Shown: positions 6,691 through 16,155, numbered from the stretch's first letter. The stretch is DNA of 37,886 nt from Rheinheimera sp. 1928-s (GCF_029269265.1 NZ_JARIXP010000005.1:500347-538232), one strand, 5' to 3'. A program made the numbers and translations. Notes: generated by a model from the sequence alone, not told the origin.

Positions 6691-7419
6691 TTATTTTGCC
6701 TCCTTTAAAGGCACAACCACTCTGCTGCTTTTTGGCGCTGCGCCCGTCAGAAAATAGGCGTGTAACTGATGGGCAAAACGCTGCATTTTGTTCAGCACCT
6801 CTTTATTTCCACGCTGTAAGGCGTTGTAACCCAACACTGCAGGAATAGCCACGGCCAGACCAAAAGCTGTCATAATCAGTGCCTCACCTACAGGGCCTGC
6901 AACTTTGTCGATGCTGGCCTGACCGGATACACCTATGCCCACCAGCGCATGATAAATGCCCCAAACAGTGCCAAATAAACCAACAAAAGGCGCAGTGGAG
7001 CCGACTGACGCCAGAATAGCTAAGCCCTTTTGCATCTGCTCGGCACTTTCATCTATAGCGCCCCGTAAACAAGAAACCAGCCATTCAGCCAGCGGTAAAT
7101 TGCCATGTAAGTCTTGCTGATGACTTTGATGATGATCCAAAGCCGCCTGACCTTCATCGGCCATATAACGGAATGGATTCATAGGCCCTGTTGCTGAGTC
7201 GGCCGAACTTAAAATCCGTAAACCTTCGGTAAAACTATGGGCATGCCAAAAATCATTGCTGGCTCTGCTGATGCGTTTTAAGCGCCATAAGCTAATGGCC
7301 CGGATCACGATCACAGTCCAGCTTGCTACTGACATCAGTAGCAGCATCACAGCCACAGCTTTAATAACAAAGTCACCCTGGGCCCAGAGTGCGGCAATAC
7401 CGTAGGGATTTTCTTGCAT
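6691..7419 (-). CDS. exbB: ExbB/TolQ/MotA-family proton channel
   Basis: 242 residues with a first membrane helix at about 18-40 (VIKAVAVMLLLMSVASWTVIV region), a cytoplasmic loop, and the conserved C-terminal pair of helices containing ASVGSTAPFVGLFGTVWGIY and GPVGEALIMTAFGLAVAIPAV, the signature of the MotA/TolQ/ExbB family. It forms the pentameric inner-membrane channel around ExbD that harvests proton motive force for TonB. It is 10 bases downstream of tonB and immediately upstream of exbD on the same strand, so operon membership is clear. Confidence 0.92.
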   Translation of the reverse strand: MQENPYGIAALWAQGDFVIKAVAVMLLLMSVASWTVIVIRAISLWRLKRISRASNDFWHAHSFTEGLRILSSADSATGPMNPFRYMADEGQAALDHHQSHQQDLHGNLPLAEWLVSCLRGAIDESAEQMQKGLAILASVGSTAPFVGLFGTVWGIYHALVGIGVSGQASIDKVAGPVGEALIMTAFGLAVAIPAVLGYNALQRGNKEVLNKMQRFAHQLHAYFLTGAAPKSSRVVVPLKEAK

Positions 7420-7429
7420 GATTTACTCT

Positions 7430-8110
7430 CTAATGAATTGAATTTAAATTAAAAACCACAGGCTGCACAAACCAGAAATCTATTGGCTGGCCTAATTTTA
7501 ACGCTGGCTCGTAGGTCCAGTTGCGCACCGCATTCAGTGCCGATTGATCCAGTCGTGCAAACCCAGAACTTTGTTTCAGTTTTAACTGCCCTACTTTGCC
7601 GTTTTTCAGCACCAACACCTGCAAATAAACTGTGCCCTGCTCTTTCAAACGGCGCGATAACATCGGATAAATCGGCGCTTTATTCACCGCATTACTGGCC
7701 GATGCGACAGGTGGAGTTGCTGGAGGCTCTGCTTCTGGCTCCGGATTTTCAGTGACGGTTTTGGCAGGTACTGCCTCCGCAACAGGTTCTGGTGCGCTGA
7801 TAGCAGTGGGTGAAGCTTCTGCAACAGGAGTTGGTTTGGACTGAGCAGCTTTGGGCTGACTGACATTTTTTTTAGCGACAGCCGGTTTTTGTTGAAGCGG
7901 CTTTGGCTTCGGCTTTTTTACTGGTTTTGATAATGCAGGGCTGGGTTCAGGTTTTTCTGGCTGCGGGGTAACTGGAGCTGGAATAATAAGGCCTTCAATG
8001 GCTGTTTCCACAGCTTTAGCTTGTGGTTCTGTCGAAAGAGTCACAGCTGCTGCAACTAAACTTACATGCACCATCAGTACAAAAATAAATAACAGGGCAG
8101 ATCTTTTCAC
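7430..8110 (-). CDS. tonB: TonB energy-transducing protein
   Basis: 226 residues. A single N-terminal helix (about 5-24, LLFIFVLMVHVSLVAAAV) is followed by a long Pro/Lys/Glu/Ala-rich spacer (about 35-135, with KPKPKPLQQKP), the periplasm-spanning region, and a C-terminal TonB domain (about 145-226) with PIYPMLSRRLKEQGTVYLQV, SSGFARLD and VRNWTYEP. These are the hallmarks of TonB, which transmits energy from ExbBD to outer-membrane receptors. First gene of tonB-exbB-exbD. A Fur-like box lies about 190 bases upstream (8300-8318), suggesting iron-responsive expression. Confidence 0.92.
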   Translation of the reverse strand: MKRSALLFIFVLMVHVSLVAAAVTLSTEPQAKAVETAIEGLIIPAPVTPQPEKPEPSPALSKPVKKPKPKPLQQKPAVAKKNVSQPKAAQSKPTPVAEASPTAISAPEPVAEAVPAKTVTENPEPEAEPPATPPVASASNAVNKAPIYPMLSRRLKEQGTVYLQVLVLKNGKVGQLKLKQSSGFARLDQSALNAVRNWTYEPALKLGQPIDFWFVQPVVFNLNSIH

Positions 8111-8299
8111 CGCTTTTCCACCACATTAATGCCAGATAACAGATCAAAGTATGCCAAACAGGCGTTTTGGGTAACCTGAATTGGACTCTCTGATCTGAAA
8201 AGTTAAACCTGGAGTCAATGCAAAGCTGCACGAATCCACAGCGACAGCAGTGCGACAAAGCTTTTATCGCACTGCACTCAGACAGGAAGTATGCTATCG

Positions 8300-8318
8300 A
8301 GAATAATTCTTATTTGCA
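8300..8318 (-). promoter_or_regulatory. Candidate Fur box upstream of tonB-exbB-exbD
   Basis: GAGAATAATTCTTATTTGC matches 12 of 19 positions of the classical GATAATGATAATCATTATC consensus by hand count and contains the frequent AATAATTCTTATTTGC core. A similar box lies at 36984-37002 before the siderophore receptor. Binding is inferred. Confidence 0.6.
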
Positions 8319-8374
8319 ACCAGTTTAATGCAGAGGGAACTTTGTATACCCGGTATACAGGCTCTTATTCATTT

Positions 8375-8974
8375 TTAACGACGGCGGATCAACAAGCGGA
8401 TCCCAAGTACAGTAGTCAGCATCAGCAGTACTAATCCCATTACACCCACAACCTGATCCAGACTTTTATACCCTGTCCATTGCAGGTAATGAGCTTTGTA
8501 TAAATTGTTAATTAATTCAGTATCTTTACCTTGTTGCGACACACTCAAACTATGCCAATCCAGTTGAATTTGTACATCGGTATCTGTGATAAAACCTTGA
8601 TCGGTTTTTTGCAGCTGTTGGCCATAACGCTGAGGGTCGACGCTGATTGCATCTTTAATAAGCAGCTGCAGTTCGTCTTCTTCAGGCAGGGAACGTACTG
8701 TGAAATCTTGCGGGTTCAACTGCTGCCAACCATCTGCTTGTTTCACCAGCAAATGCACACCCAACACGCTTTGCAGCAATTTAACTTCCTGCCAATCCGG
8801 TTGAGGATTAATTTGAACAGCACTGCTAATTGGATAGGTTTTAATAGTCAGATAGGAAAAAGCAGCCTGATAACCTGGTTTGATAAAAAATATCAGACCC
8901 GTAACAGCCCAGATAAAAAATGGCAGAATTAAGCACCAGCCTAAAAAGCGATGAACACGACGAGGTAAAGACAT
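8375..8974 (-). CDS. PepSY-associated membrane protein
   Basis: 199 residues from ATG 8974 (an in-frame GTG lies four codons upstream; neither has a strong ribosome-binding site). Helix 1 is at about 8-30 (VHRFLGWCLILPFFIWAVTGLIFF), with a periplasmic domain of about 140 residues and a second helix near 172-192, ending in RLLIRRR. The start resembles the first helix of PepSY-TM iron-regulated membrane proteins (R-x-H-RFLGW), and the TDTDVQIQLDWHSLSVS stretch recalls a PepSY strand pattern. These proteins accompany TonB and siderophore genes and may take part in periplasmic iron reduction, but biochemistry is poorly known. It lies upstream of tonB on the same strand, with the Fur-like box between. 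Confidence 0.65.
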   Translation of the reverse strand: MSLPRRVHRFLGWCLILPFFIWAVTGLIFFIKPGYQAAFSYLTIKTYPISSAVQINPQPDWQEVKLLQSVLGVHLLVKQADGWQQLNPQDFTVRSLPEEDELQLLIKDAISVDPQRYGQQLQKTDQGFITDTDVQIQLDWHSLSVSQQGKDTELINNLYKAHYLQWTGYKSLDQVVGVMGLVLLMLTTVLGIRLLIRRR

Positions 8975-9032
8975 CTGACACAACACTCACTATCGTTGGA
9001 AAAACAAAAGTTTAACAGCAGTAAGAGTAAAA

Positions 9033-9938
9033 TTAACCGAAATTCTTGTCAGTTGAGTTCGGCAGCTCAGTGGCCTTGCAGAGTTGATTGCCACCCGCAT
9101 GTTTTGCTTTGTACATAGCCCGGTCTGCTGCGGCTAACAGACTGACTTGATCCTGGCCATGCTGCGGGAAAAGTGCAATACCAATACTGGCGGACAATTG
9201 CAGAGAGTGTTGTTCAAATAAAAACGGTGACTGAAGTTTAGTCAACAGGTTCTGCAAAATGCTTAATACTGCGGCTTGATCTGTCACTGCATCCATCACA
9301 ATAACAAACTCGTCTCCCCCTAAACGGGCCACGGTGTCGGTTTCACGCACTGAATGTAGCAAAAGTTCAGCTACTTTTTTCAAACATGAATCGCCAGCAG
9401 CATGGCCGTACTGGTCATTCACTTCTTTAAATTTATCTAAATCCACAAAACATAAAGCCAGCATGCCCTTCTCACGTCTGGCACGTGCTAATGACTGCTG
9501 TAGCCGATCGTCAAACAAAGCTCTGTTCGGTAATTGGGTCAGAGGATCGTAAAAGGCAATGTGCTGTAACTGCTTTAACAGTTGTTTGTGTTTGGTGATA
9601 TCGCGGGCTACAGCCACCCGTACTTTTTGATCTTCAGACCAGCGGGCAGACCACTGGATATGAGCAATCTGACCATCTTTGCGGATGTAACGATTTTCAA
9701 AATCGATTTTCTGATCGCCAGACATAATTTCGCTGGCGGCCAATAAAGTACGTTCTCTGTCATCCGGATGCACTAATTCAATCATGGGCCGACCGATCAT
9801 TTCAGTGCTTTTGTAGCCAAAAATTCGCTCACAACCGGAACTCAGATACAAGAAGTGGCCGTTGGCATCAACCACACAAATAGCTTCAAGCAATTGATCA
9901 ATATAGTCACTTAACGAACCTAACGAGGGGCTTGACAT
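9033..9938 (-). CDS. PAS-GGDEF diguanylate cyclase
   Basis: 301 residues, no membrane segment. PAS domain at about 12-118 (EAICVVDANGHFLYLSSGCERIFGY in outline; the PAC end is RVAVARDITKHK), then a GGDEF domain at about 128-292. The active-site motif GGDEF is intact at 207-211 and is preceded by RETD (198-201) exactly five residues upstream, which fits an RxxD inhibitory I-site. Predicted to make cyclic di-GMP from two GTP in response to a signal sensed by PAS, with product feedback. No EAL domain. It is transcribed in the same direction as the downstream tonB region but stands alone, and next to a two-PAS transducer, hinting at a motility/biofilm signalling pair. Confidence 0.92.
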   Translation of the reverse strand: MSSPSLGSLSDYIDQLLEAICVVDANGHFLYLSSGCERIFGYKSTEMIGRPMIELVHPDDRERTLLAASEIMSGDQKIDFENRYIRKDGQIAHIQWSARWSEDQKVRVAVARDITKHKQLLKQLQHIAFYDPLTQLPNRALFDDRLQQSLARARREKGMLALCFVDLDKFKEVNDQYGHAAGDSCLKKVAELLLHSVRETDTVARLGGDEFVIVMDAVTDQAAVLSILQNLLTKLQSPFLFEQHSLQLSASIGIALFPQHGQDQVSLLAAADRAMYKAKHAGGNQLCKATELPNSTDKNFG

Positions 9939-10085
9939 ATCCTACCTGTAAATAGAAGCTCGGATAACTGCGAGGAGCTCACCATGAGCTCCAGCTTTCA
10001 AACTTATCACTTTTACATCCTGCCACTCTTTACTGTGTCGCTGCAACACATTACCCGAAGTCATCCCAATTTCAGGCAACACTGT

Positions 10086-11393
10086 CTACGACGTTAAAAT
10101 AACATTAGAGATCTGACACACCACATTATCTGCACCGGCTTTAATATCTGACATCACATCTTCAACCTCGCTGATACGATCATTCACCTGCTGAGCAGAT
10201 TGATTTACATCAGTGATTACCGTCATCATGGCTTCAACAGTTTGCTGTGTAGACGAAATCACAGTCGCTATTTCACTGGTTGAATTGGCTGTTCTGGAAG
10301 CAAGACTGCGAACCTCATCGGCTACAACAGCAAAACCCCGCCCCATATCACCAGCCCGGGCAGCTTCTATGGCTGCATTTAAGGCCAGCAGGTTTGTTTG
10401 TTCTGCGATAGCTCTTATGGTGCTGACAATGACACCAATATTTTTTGCATGGGACGTCAGAGTTTCAGCTTGCTGATAGGCTCTGCTTATTTTTCTTACC
10501 ATAGCGTTGGTGACACTGACTGTTTCTTGTAATTTTTCGACCCCGGTTGCCACAATAACTGAAGTTTCTTCGGATGTGTTACCCGCCATATCGGCAGCAT
10601 GACGGACTGCCTGCTCTTTATTCACAGAGAGGGTTACATCTGAAGCAAATTTAATAACCCGTACTACATTGCCGTTATTGTCAAAAATAGGGTTATAGGT
10701 TGCTTCAATCCAAATCACCTGACCTTCTTTGGTAAAACGTTTGAAACGGCCAGATTTATGCTGACCCGCAGCCAATTCAAGCCAAAATTTTGGATTCATC
10801 TGATAAAACTCATCATCACAAAACATCCGGTGATGGCGTCCTGTTATTTCCGCAGCTTTGTAACGCATGGCTTGCAGGAAATTTGCGTTTGCTTCAAGCA
10901 CATTGCCTTGTGGATCAAAATGGATCACAGCCATAGAGCGATTAATAGCATCATAAACCGCATTTTTTGTATCCAGCTCAGTTTTAGAGGCTGTGACGTC
11001 AGATGCAATTTTAATAACTTTTTCTACGACTCCGTTGCTATCCCTGACAGGGAAATAAGTCGCTTCCAACCAGGCAATCTGGCCATCACCGCGGATCCGT
11101 TGAAACTGGCCGTCAAAACAATCACCATTTTTCAAAGCCTGCCAGAACTGACTGTATTCACGTGTATTTACATAATCTTTGCTACAAAACTTACTGTGAT
11201 GCTGACCTATGATGGCATCTGCCTGCACTCGCATCATGGTGTTAAACAAGGCATTACTTTTCAGCACATAACCATCGGGGCTAAACTCGATCACGGCTAA
11301 ATACTGTTCAATAGCCCCCAGATCGGCGTCGGCTATAGTCACGCGAGTTGTTAAGTTTTCTATCAGTTGTTTCGTTTTACGGCTAAAAATCAT
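10086..11393 (-). CDS. Soluble two-PAS methyl-accepting chemotaxis-type transducer (BdlA/Aer-like)
   Basis: 435 residues without transmembrane helices. Two PAS domains of similar sequence (about 25-135 and 147-255), each with a GxHHxxFC motif (GQHHSKFC at 63-70, GRHHRMFC at 185-192) and each ending in a KxASDVT block. A signalling domain follows, with the highly conserved hairpin [19 protein letters not shown] at 331-349, which contacts CheA/CheW. The layout and length match BdlA, a cytoplasmic biofilm-dispersion regulator, and related energy-taxis receptors. There is no HAMP domain. It probably reports redox or ligand state to a chemosensory array; cofactor is not determinable. Monocistronic, next to a diguanylate cyclase. 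Confidence 0.9.
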   Translation of the reverse strand: MIFSRKTKQLIENLTTRVTIADADLGAIEQYLAVIEFSPDGYVLKSNALFNTMMRVQADAIIGQHHSKFCSKDYVNTREYSQFWQALKNGDCFDGQFQRIRGDGQIAWLEATYFPVRDSNGVVEKVIKIASDVTASKTELDTKNAVYDAINRSMAVIHFDPQGNVLEANANFLQAMRYKAAEITGRHHRMFCDDEFYQMNPKFWLELAAGQHKSGRFKRFTKEGQVIWIEATYNPIFDNNGNVVRVIKFASDVTLSVNKEQAVRHAADMAGNTSEETSVIVATGVEKLQETVSVTNAMVRKISRAYQQAETLTSHAKNIGVIVSTIRAIAEQTNLLALNAAIEAARAGDMGRGFAVVADEVRSLASRTANSTSEIATVISSTQQTVEAMMTVITDVNQSAQQVNDRISEVEDVMSDIKAGADNVVCQISNVILTS

Positions 11394-11856
11394 AGGTCAC
11401 CCCGTTGTATTGACATCACACTGTGATACATAAGTCAGAGCCTGCTTCTGCATCTGTAAACTCACTTACGCTTTCTGTCCTGATTCCTGCTGAACCTTAA
11501 AAACAGGCAATAGCGATACAACAAATGAGTGAATAGCCTGTAACAACATCCTTAGCGGCATAGTAACAAAGCAAAAGCGAAATATCAATAAAAATGATAA
11601 AAGTGATAAATGCATTCACCGTAACTATCTGGTGGACCACAGTCATTCACTGAATGCAGGTTTTTGTCATTGTCAGATCAGTAGAAATGCCCCAACTCAT
11701 CAGGCCAATGAAGAAAAAAGAAGGACGTTCAGAAAAGCAGGGGGACGCTGAAGTGGCCAGACTTTGGCCACTCATTTATGTCAGAAGCCAGAAGAGCCTA
11801 AGCTTTTGATCACACGCTCATTTGCAGTATTAAGTGAGGTACCTCTGACGAATACA
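11394..11856. other. 463-base gene-free stretch
   Basis: No supported gene. It holds an 8-bp hairpin AGTGGCCA/TGGCCACT (11752-11772, 5-nt loop, no T tract) just beyond the 3' end of the aldo/keto reductase remnant, and an inverted repeat TGCATTCA (11611-11618) / TGAATGCA (11651-11658). The A/T-rich part near 11580-11610 could hold the transducer promoter, but I cannot place -35/-10 elements with confidence. Confidence 0.4.
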
Positions 11857-12653
11857 TTAGTCCCATGCAGGCGAAAAATCCGGATTGGCCAAACGCTCAT
11901 TTCTATCCAGGCTGGTCAGTTGAGTCATGTTCTCTGAGGTAAGGTTCACAGCCAAAGCTGCTAAATTTTGTGCCAGATTCACTTTTTTAGTGGAAGACGG
12001 CATCACCACAAAACCTTGTTGTAACGACCAGGCTAACGCTACTTGTGCAGCCGTGATCTGATGCCCTGCCGCTATCTGTTGGATCAAAGGTTCACTCAGC
12101 ACCTTGCCATAAGCCAAAGGCATATAAGCGGTGATCTGAATGCCCTGCTCTTTTAAAAATGCCACCAGTGTGCGGTTTTGTAAAAACGGATGCACTTCTA
12201 CCTGATTGGTGGCTATTTCCTGCACTCCCACTGCATCTATCGCTGCTTTGGTTTGGCTTACAGTAAAGTTGGAAACGCCCATTAGCCGGGTTAATTTTGC
12301 TTGTTTTGCTTCAGCCAGAGCTTCAACATATGACTGCACTGGCACTTCATCTGGTAACGGCCAGTGCACCAAAGTTAAATCCACTTGATCCAGCTGTAAT
12401 TTTTCCAGGCTTTGTTCCAGACTGGCTTTGAGTTTGTTTTTATTTAAAAACTCCGTCCATATCTTGGTCGTAACAAAAAGCTCACTGGCTTTTATACCAC
12501 TGTCGCGGATAGCACGGCCGACATCCTGCTCATTGCCGTAAATCTGAGCGGTGGCTATAAGGCGGTGATTACCGATTGATAGGCATCTTCTCCTTTTAAG
12601 CGAAAAGTACCAGCGCCTAATACAGGAATAGTGTGTTTAAGAGTAGTGTTCAT
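11857..12653 (-). pseudogene. Aldo/keto reductase (2,5-diketo-gluconate reductase type), frameshifted
   Basis: Reading from ATG 12653 (GGAG upstream) gives a normal AKR start, HTIPVLGAGTFRLKGEDAYQSVITAL, ending at a stop at 12555-12557. The rest of the enzyme continues in another frame: IATAQIYGNEQDVGRAIRDSG, FVTTKIW, LVHWPLPDE, GVSNF, NQVEVHPF and the C-terminal part to 11857. Compared with the family, the segment between ITAL and ATAQIYG (normally ELGYRxIDTAxxYGNE) is short by several residues and out of frame, so a deletion of roughly 16 bases is likely. The catalytic Asp of the IDTA motif is Ala here (IATA). Tyr of IYGNE, Lys of TTKIW and His of LVHWP are still present. Likely inactive. 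A downstream GTG could start a 175-residue C-terminal fragment, which would lack the cofactor-site start of the barrel. Confidence 0.8.
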
Positions 12654-12762
12654 GTCTGGTTCTCCGTTAAAGTTGGCAGTAGCATATACCAGACTAATCT
12701 TCAGAATAAGCAAAGCCACAGACAAAACACTTTTGCACTGACAGCAACAAAGGATTCCATTT

Positions 12763-13467
12763 ATGCGGTTTAGTAACATAGTTGTGCTGACAGGTGCAGG
12801 TGTATCTGCCGAGTCTGGCATTAAAACCTTTCGTGATAACAATGGATTATGGGAAAACCATAAGATAGAGGATGTGGCGACTCCTGAAGGTTATGCGCGA
12901 GATCCAGCCTTGGTGCAGCAGTTTTATAATCTGCGCCGCGCTCAACTACTGGACCCCAAACTTAAACCCAATGCCGCTCATCTGGCTTTAGCGCAGTTTG
13001 AACAGCAACATAAAGCCAGGGGGGGCAACTTTTTACTGATCACGCAAAATGTCGATAACCTGCATCAAAGGGCAGGATCAGAGCATGTCATTGCCATGCA
13101 CGGTCAACTGCAAAAAGTAAAATGTGCTGTTTCAGGCAAAAGCCAAAGCTGGTTAAAAGATTTAACAGCCACAGATCTATGCCACTGCTGCAAAACGCCA
13201 CAACCACTTCGACCTGATATTGTCTGGTTTGGTGAAATGCCTTATCAGATGGACCAATGCACAGATGCACTGATGCAGGCCGATTTGTTTATTTCCATTG
13301 GTACTTCGGGTCAGGTCTATCCGGCTGCAGGTTTTGTGCAGATAGCTGCAGAGTCAGGTGCCCATACAGTTGAGCTTAATCTGGAAGCCACCCGTGGCGA
13401 TTTTGCCGAAGGTTATTACGGCCCTGCGGCTAAAATAGTACCTGCTTACCTTGCGAAATTAAGCTGA
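12763..13467 (+). CDS. cobB: NAD-dependent protein deacylase, CobB-type sirtuin
   Basis: 234 residues. NAD-binding [10 protein letters not shown] (11-20), TQNVDNLH (94-101), catalytic His113 in MHG, and a zinc module with Cys121 and CHCC at 140-143 followed by [13 protein letters not shown]. Tyr55-x-x-Arg58 (YNLR) is the class III pair that favours desuccinylation and other acidic deacylation in addition to deacetylation. The order and spacing match E. coli CobB without its longer N-terminal extension. Cytoplasmic enzyme removing acyl groups from lysines with NAD, giving nicotinamide and O-acyl-ADP-ribose. AAAGGA precedes ATG 12763. Divergent from the aldo/keto reductase remnant; followed by a terminator. 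Confidence 0.93.
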   Translation: MRFSNIVVLTGAGVSAESGIKTFRDNNGLWENHKIEDVATPEGYARDPALVQQFYNLRRAQLLDPKLKPNAAHLALAQFEQQHKARGGNFLLITQNVDNLHQRAGSEHVIAMHGQLQKVKCAVSGKSQSWLKDLTATDLCHCCKTPQPLRPDIVWFGEMPYQMDQCTDALMQADLFISIGTSGQVYPAAGFVQIAAESGAHTVELNLEATRGDFAEGYYGPAAKIVPAYLAKLS

Positions 13468-13561
13468 AGTTATCCTGAAGATCCGGGCATGATGCAAAAT
13501 GTGCGGATCAGTTTGCCGGACGGCAGCGATGGCGTCAGCAAAGGTCATCATTAAAGTTCAG

Positions 13562-13592
13562 ATGCGGTGTAAGTTGCTTACACCGCATTTTT
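13562..13592 (+). terminator. Rho-independent terminator after cobB
   Basis: Perfect 12-bp stem ATGCGGTGTAAG (13562-13573) / CTTACACCGCAT (13577-13588) with a 3-nt loop and five T (13588-13592). It lies about 95 bases after the cobB stop. Confidence 0.85.
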
Positions 13593-13724
13593 CCTGCCGT
13601 TAATCGTTTTTTTCTTATAGCTCCCTAGTTGTCTTTATTTTATCAACAAAAAGTAACCTTACTGAAACAAACAACAGCTCTAATGTCGCGGCAGATTTCT
13701 AATTAAACCGACATCGGAGTCAAA

Positions 13725-15728
13725 ATGCAGAACAAAAATTTCCAGATTGATAACTCGGGTATAGATCCACAAACTAACTTTTCAGATAACCCCGATTTTC
13801 AGTCCGTACTGGCCTCGCGCCGCAGTTTCTTAAAAGGTTCTTTAGGCGCAGCCATAGCCACCATTATGGGCTCAGCTTTAGTCGGCTGCAGCAGTGATAC
13901 AGCTGAACCAGTCACAGGCCCTGTGGGTGTCAAGCCTGAACCAGCTCCGGTTTTGTTGGGTTTTGCCGCTATTGCGGCTAACCGTCTGGATGAGATTACA
14001 GTACCTGTGGGTTACACAGCCCGGGCATTTTTACCTATGGGCACGCCACTCTCTGGCAGTTACCCGGCTTATCTGGCTGATGGCAGCAACACTGGTGCCG
14101 ACATGGAACAGCAAGTGGGTGCTCACCATGATGGTATGCATTTTTTCCCTTTAGATGCGCGCAGCAGCAACCAAAACAGCAACGAAGGTGTACTGGTATT
14201 TAACCATGAATATCTGGATGCCAACGTACTGCACCCTATGGGTCCAACAGGCTTGCCCCGCCCAGCTGACGAAGTTCGTAAAGAAGTAGCAGCCCACGGT
14301 GTCACTGTGGCTCATATCAAAAAAGATGCACAAGGCCAGTTCCAACTGGTGCAAGGCAGCCCGCTAAACCGCCGCATCACAGGTGCAACTCCTATGGATA
14401 TCACAGGCCCAGTGCGTGGTGATGCCAAAGTGGTGACTAAATACAGCCAGGACGGCACCCGCACCCGCGGTACTTTAAATAACTGTGGTAATGGTTTTAC
14501 CCCCTGGGGCACTTATTTAACCTGCGAAGAAAACTGGGCGGGTTATTTTATGAATGCAGATGCAACTCAGCCACGTGAACACAGACGTTATGGCGTTGGC
14601 AGCAGAAATGGCCGCTATTACTGGGAAACTGCCGATTCAGGTGCCGAGCAGTATCAGCGCTTTAACGCAACCAGCTTAGGTGCTGATGCCACAGAAGATT
14701 ACCGTAACGAGCCAAATACTTTTGGCTGGATAGTAGAAATTGACCCATTTAATCCAGACAGCGTGCCACAAAAACGCACAGCTTTAGGCCGTTTTGGCCA
14801 CGAAGGCGTTATTTTTGGCCCTGTGGTGGAAGGTCAGCCGATCGTTGTGTACTCAGGCGATGACTCTACTTTTGAATACATCTACAAATATGTCTCTAAA
14901 GCGCCTTACTTTAAAGCCACTGCAGGCGGTCATTTACTAAATGACGGTACTTTGTATGTTGCTAAATTTAACGCCGACGGTTCTGGCGAATGGTTGGCTC
15001 TGGATATCAATAACGAAACCCTGATGACCAAAGCCGCTGCTGCTGGTGTTAACTTCGACAGTCAGGCCGACATTTTGTTAAACACCCGTCTGGCGGCTGA
15101 TATTGCCGGTGCGACGAAAATGGACAGACCTGAATGGGGTGCAGTGCATCCAACGACTGGTGAAGTGTATTTTACGCTGACTAACAATACAGCCCGAACC
15201 ACGGCTCAAATTGATGCACCAAACCCACGCGCCAATAACGCCACTGGCCATATTATTCGCTGGAAAGAAAATGCAGCAACTCAAGGTTTAAGTTTTAACT
15301 GGGATATTTTTCTGCTGGCAGGTGATGTTGGTACTACCACCCCAGGTACTGACCTGACGTTGACTGCAGACAATCATATGGCAAGCCCGGACGGCTTAAT
15401 GTTCAGTGCCAACGGTTTGCTGTGGATCCAGACAGATATGAGCGGTTCTCAGCAAGGTGAAGGCCCTTATGGTAACAATCAGATGCTGGTGGCCGACCCG
15501 GCAACCCGCAAAGTGAAGCGATTCTTTGTCGGACCAGTGGATGCAGAAGTAACAGGTTTAGCCTTTACACCAGACTTGAAAACCATGTTTGTGAATATTC
15601 AACACCCTGGTGATCGCTCTACTCCAACCCAGTTTACCAGTAACTGGCCAGCGAACGACGGCAGCAGCAGACCACGTTCAGCGACTGTGATTGTCACCAA
15701 AGATGATGGTGGCGTGATAGGCTCTTAA
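13725..15728 (+). CDS. PhoX-family (DUF839) Tat-exported lipoprotein, putative phosphatase
   Basis: 667 residues. The N-terminus has the twin-arginine motif SRRSFLKG (31-38), a hydrophobic stretch and then SALVGCSS, a lipobox with Cys55, so it should be folded in the cytoplasm, exported by Tat and lipid-anchored. The body shows PhoX-family blocks: FNHEYLD, NNCGNGFTPWGTYLTCEENW (from about residue 252), RFGHEGV, YSGDDSTFEYIYKYVS, RPEWGAVHPTTGEVYFTLTNN and SPDGLMFSANGLLWIQTD. Characterised PhoX enzymes are calcium/iron alkaline phosphatases acting on phosphomonoesters; many DUF839 proteins are untested, so activity is inferred. No convincing Pho box is visible upstream. Single gene with its own terminator. 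Confidence 0.85.
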   Translation: MQNKNFQIDNSGIDPQTNFSDNPDFQSVLASRRSFLKGSLGAAIATIMGSALVGCSSDTAEPVTGPVGVKPEPAPVLLGFAAIAANRLDEITVPVGYTARAFLPMGTPLSGSYPAYLADGSNTGADMEQQVGAHHDGMHFFPLDARSSNQNSNEGVLVFNHEYLDANVLHPMGPTGLPRPADEVRKEVAAHGVTVAHIKKDAQGQFQLVQGSPLNRRITGATPMDITGPVRGDAKVVTKYSQDGTRTRGTLNNCGNGFTPWGTYLTCEENWAGYFMNADATQPREHRRYGVGSRNGRYYWETADSGAEQYQRFNATSLGADATEDYRNEPNTFGWIVEIDPFNPDSVPQKRTALGRFGHEGVIFGPVVEGQPIVVYSGDDSTFEYIYKYVSKAPYFKATAGGHLLNDGTLYVAKFNADGSGEWLALDINNETLMTKAAAAGVNFDSQADILLNTRLAADIAGATKMDRPEWGAVHPTTGEVYFTLTNNTARTTAQIDAPNPRANNATGHIIRWKENAATQGLSFNWDIFLLAGDVGTTTPGTDLTLTADNHMASPDGLMFSANGLLWIQTDMSGSQQGEGPYGNNQMLVADPATRKVKRFFVGPVDAEVTGLAFTPDLKTMFVNIQHPGDRSTPTQFTSNWPANDGSSRPRSATVIVTKDDGGVIGS

Positions 15729-15744
15729 AACGCTTTCCAAACAC

Positions 15745-15771
15745 AAAGCCGGTGTAAAAACCGGCTTTTTT
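15745..15771 (+). terminator. Rho-independent terminator after the PhoX-like gene
   Basis: AAAGCCGGT (15745-15753) pairs with ACCGGCTTT (15760-15768) and runs into a T tract to 15771. The A-rich left flank means it could also act for the convergent DUF2798 gene on the minus strand. Confidence 0.85.
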
Positions 15772-15793
15772 AATGTTTTTTCAGCGAAAAAAA

Positions 15794-16042
15794 CTAAGGC
15801 GTTTCAACAATAAAACTGGTTAGTTTTCGCACCAGCGGCAATATCAACAGTAATACCGGATAGGCCACCACCCAGGACAGAGCCCAGGCTCCCAGCCAAA
15901 TCGTCAGTTCAAAGCCGCCAAAACCGGTACTTTTTAAGGTACTGATCAAAGATACAATACAGCTCATAATAATGGATAAAATCAGCGGCATCACATAGGC
16001 CATAGAGCGGGCAGGCAGTTTTTTAAATACAGGTTTTGACAT
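15794..16042 (-). CDS. DUF2798 family small membrane protein
   Basis: 82 residues from ATG 16042, with GGTGAG seven bases upstream; an in-frame GTG four codons earlier is less likely. Two hydrophobic helices (about 14-36 and 45-70) with the LPARSMAYVMPLILSIIMSCIVS start and the GFELTIWLGAWALSWVVAYP block typical of DUF2798 proteins. Inner-membrane protein of unknown function. Convergent with the PhoX-like gene. Confidence 0.8.
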   Translation of the reverse strand: MSKPVFKKLPARSMAYVMPLILSIIMSCIVSLISTLKSTGFGGFELTIWLGAWALSWVVAYPVLLLILPLVRKLTSFIVETP

Positions 16043-16155
16043 CTCGGAACTCACCCAGTAAGAACGTGTTTACAGCATTCAGGCTACATTTGGGCATTGC
16101 GCGGCAAAGTAGCAGATCTGCGATTAAAAGATAAAGCCAGCTCAGTTTGACTCTG

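Noticed and set aside
11752-11772. AGTGGCCA/TGGCCACT hairpin as a terminator of the aldo/keto reductase remnant
   Set aside because: No T tract on either strand and about 85 bases from the stop codon.
13489-13554. Short frame MMQNVRISLPDGSDGVSKGHH after cobB
   Set aside because: Reads like a protein tail, but has no ribosome-binding site and is too short to support; could be a remnant.
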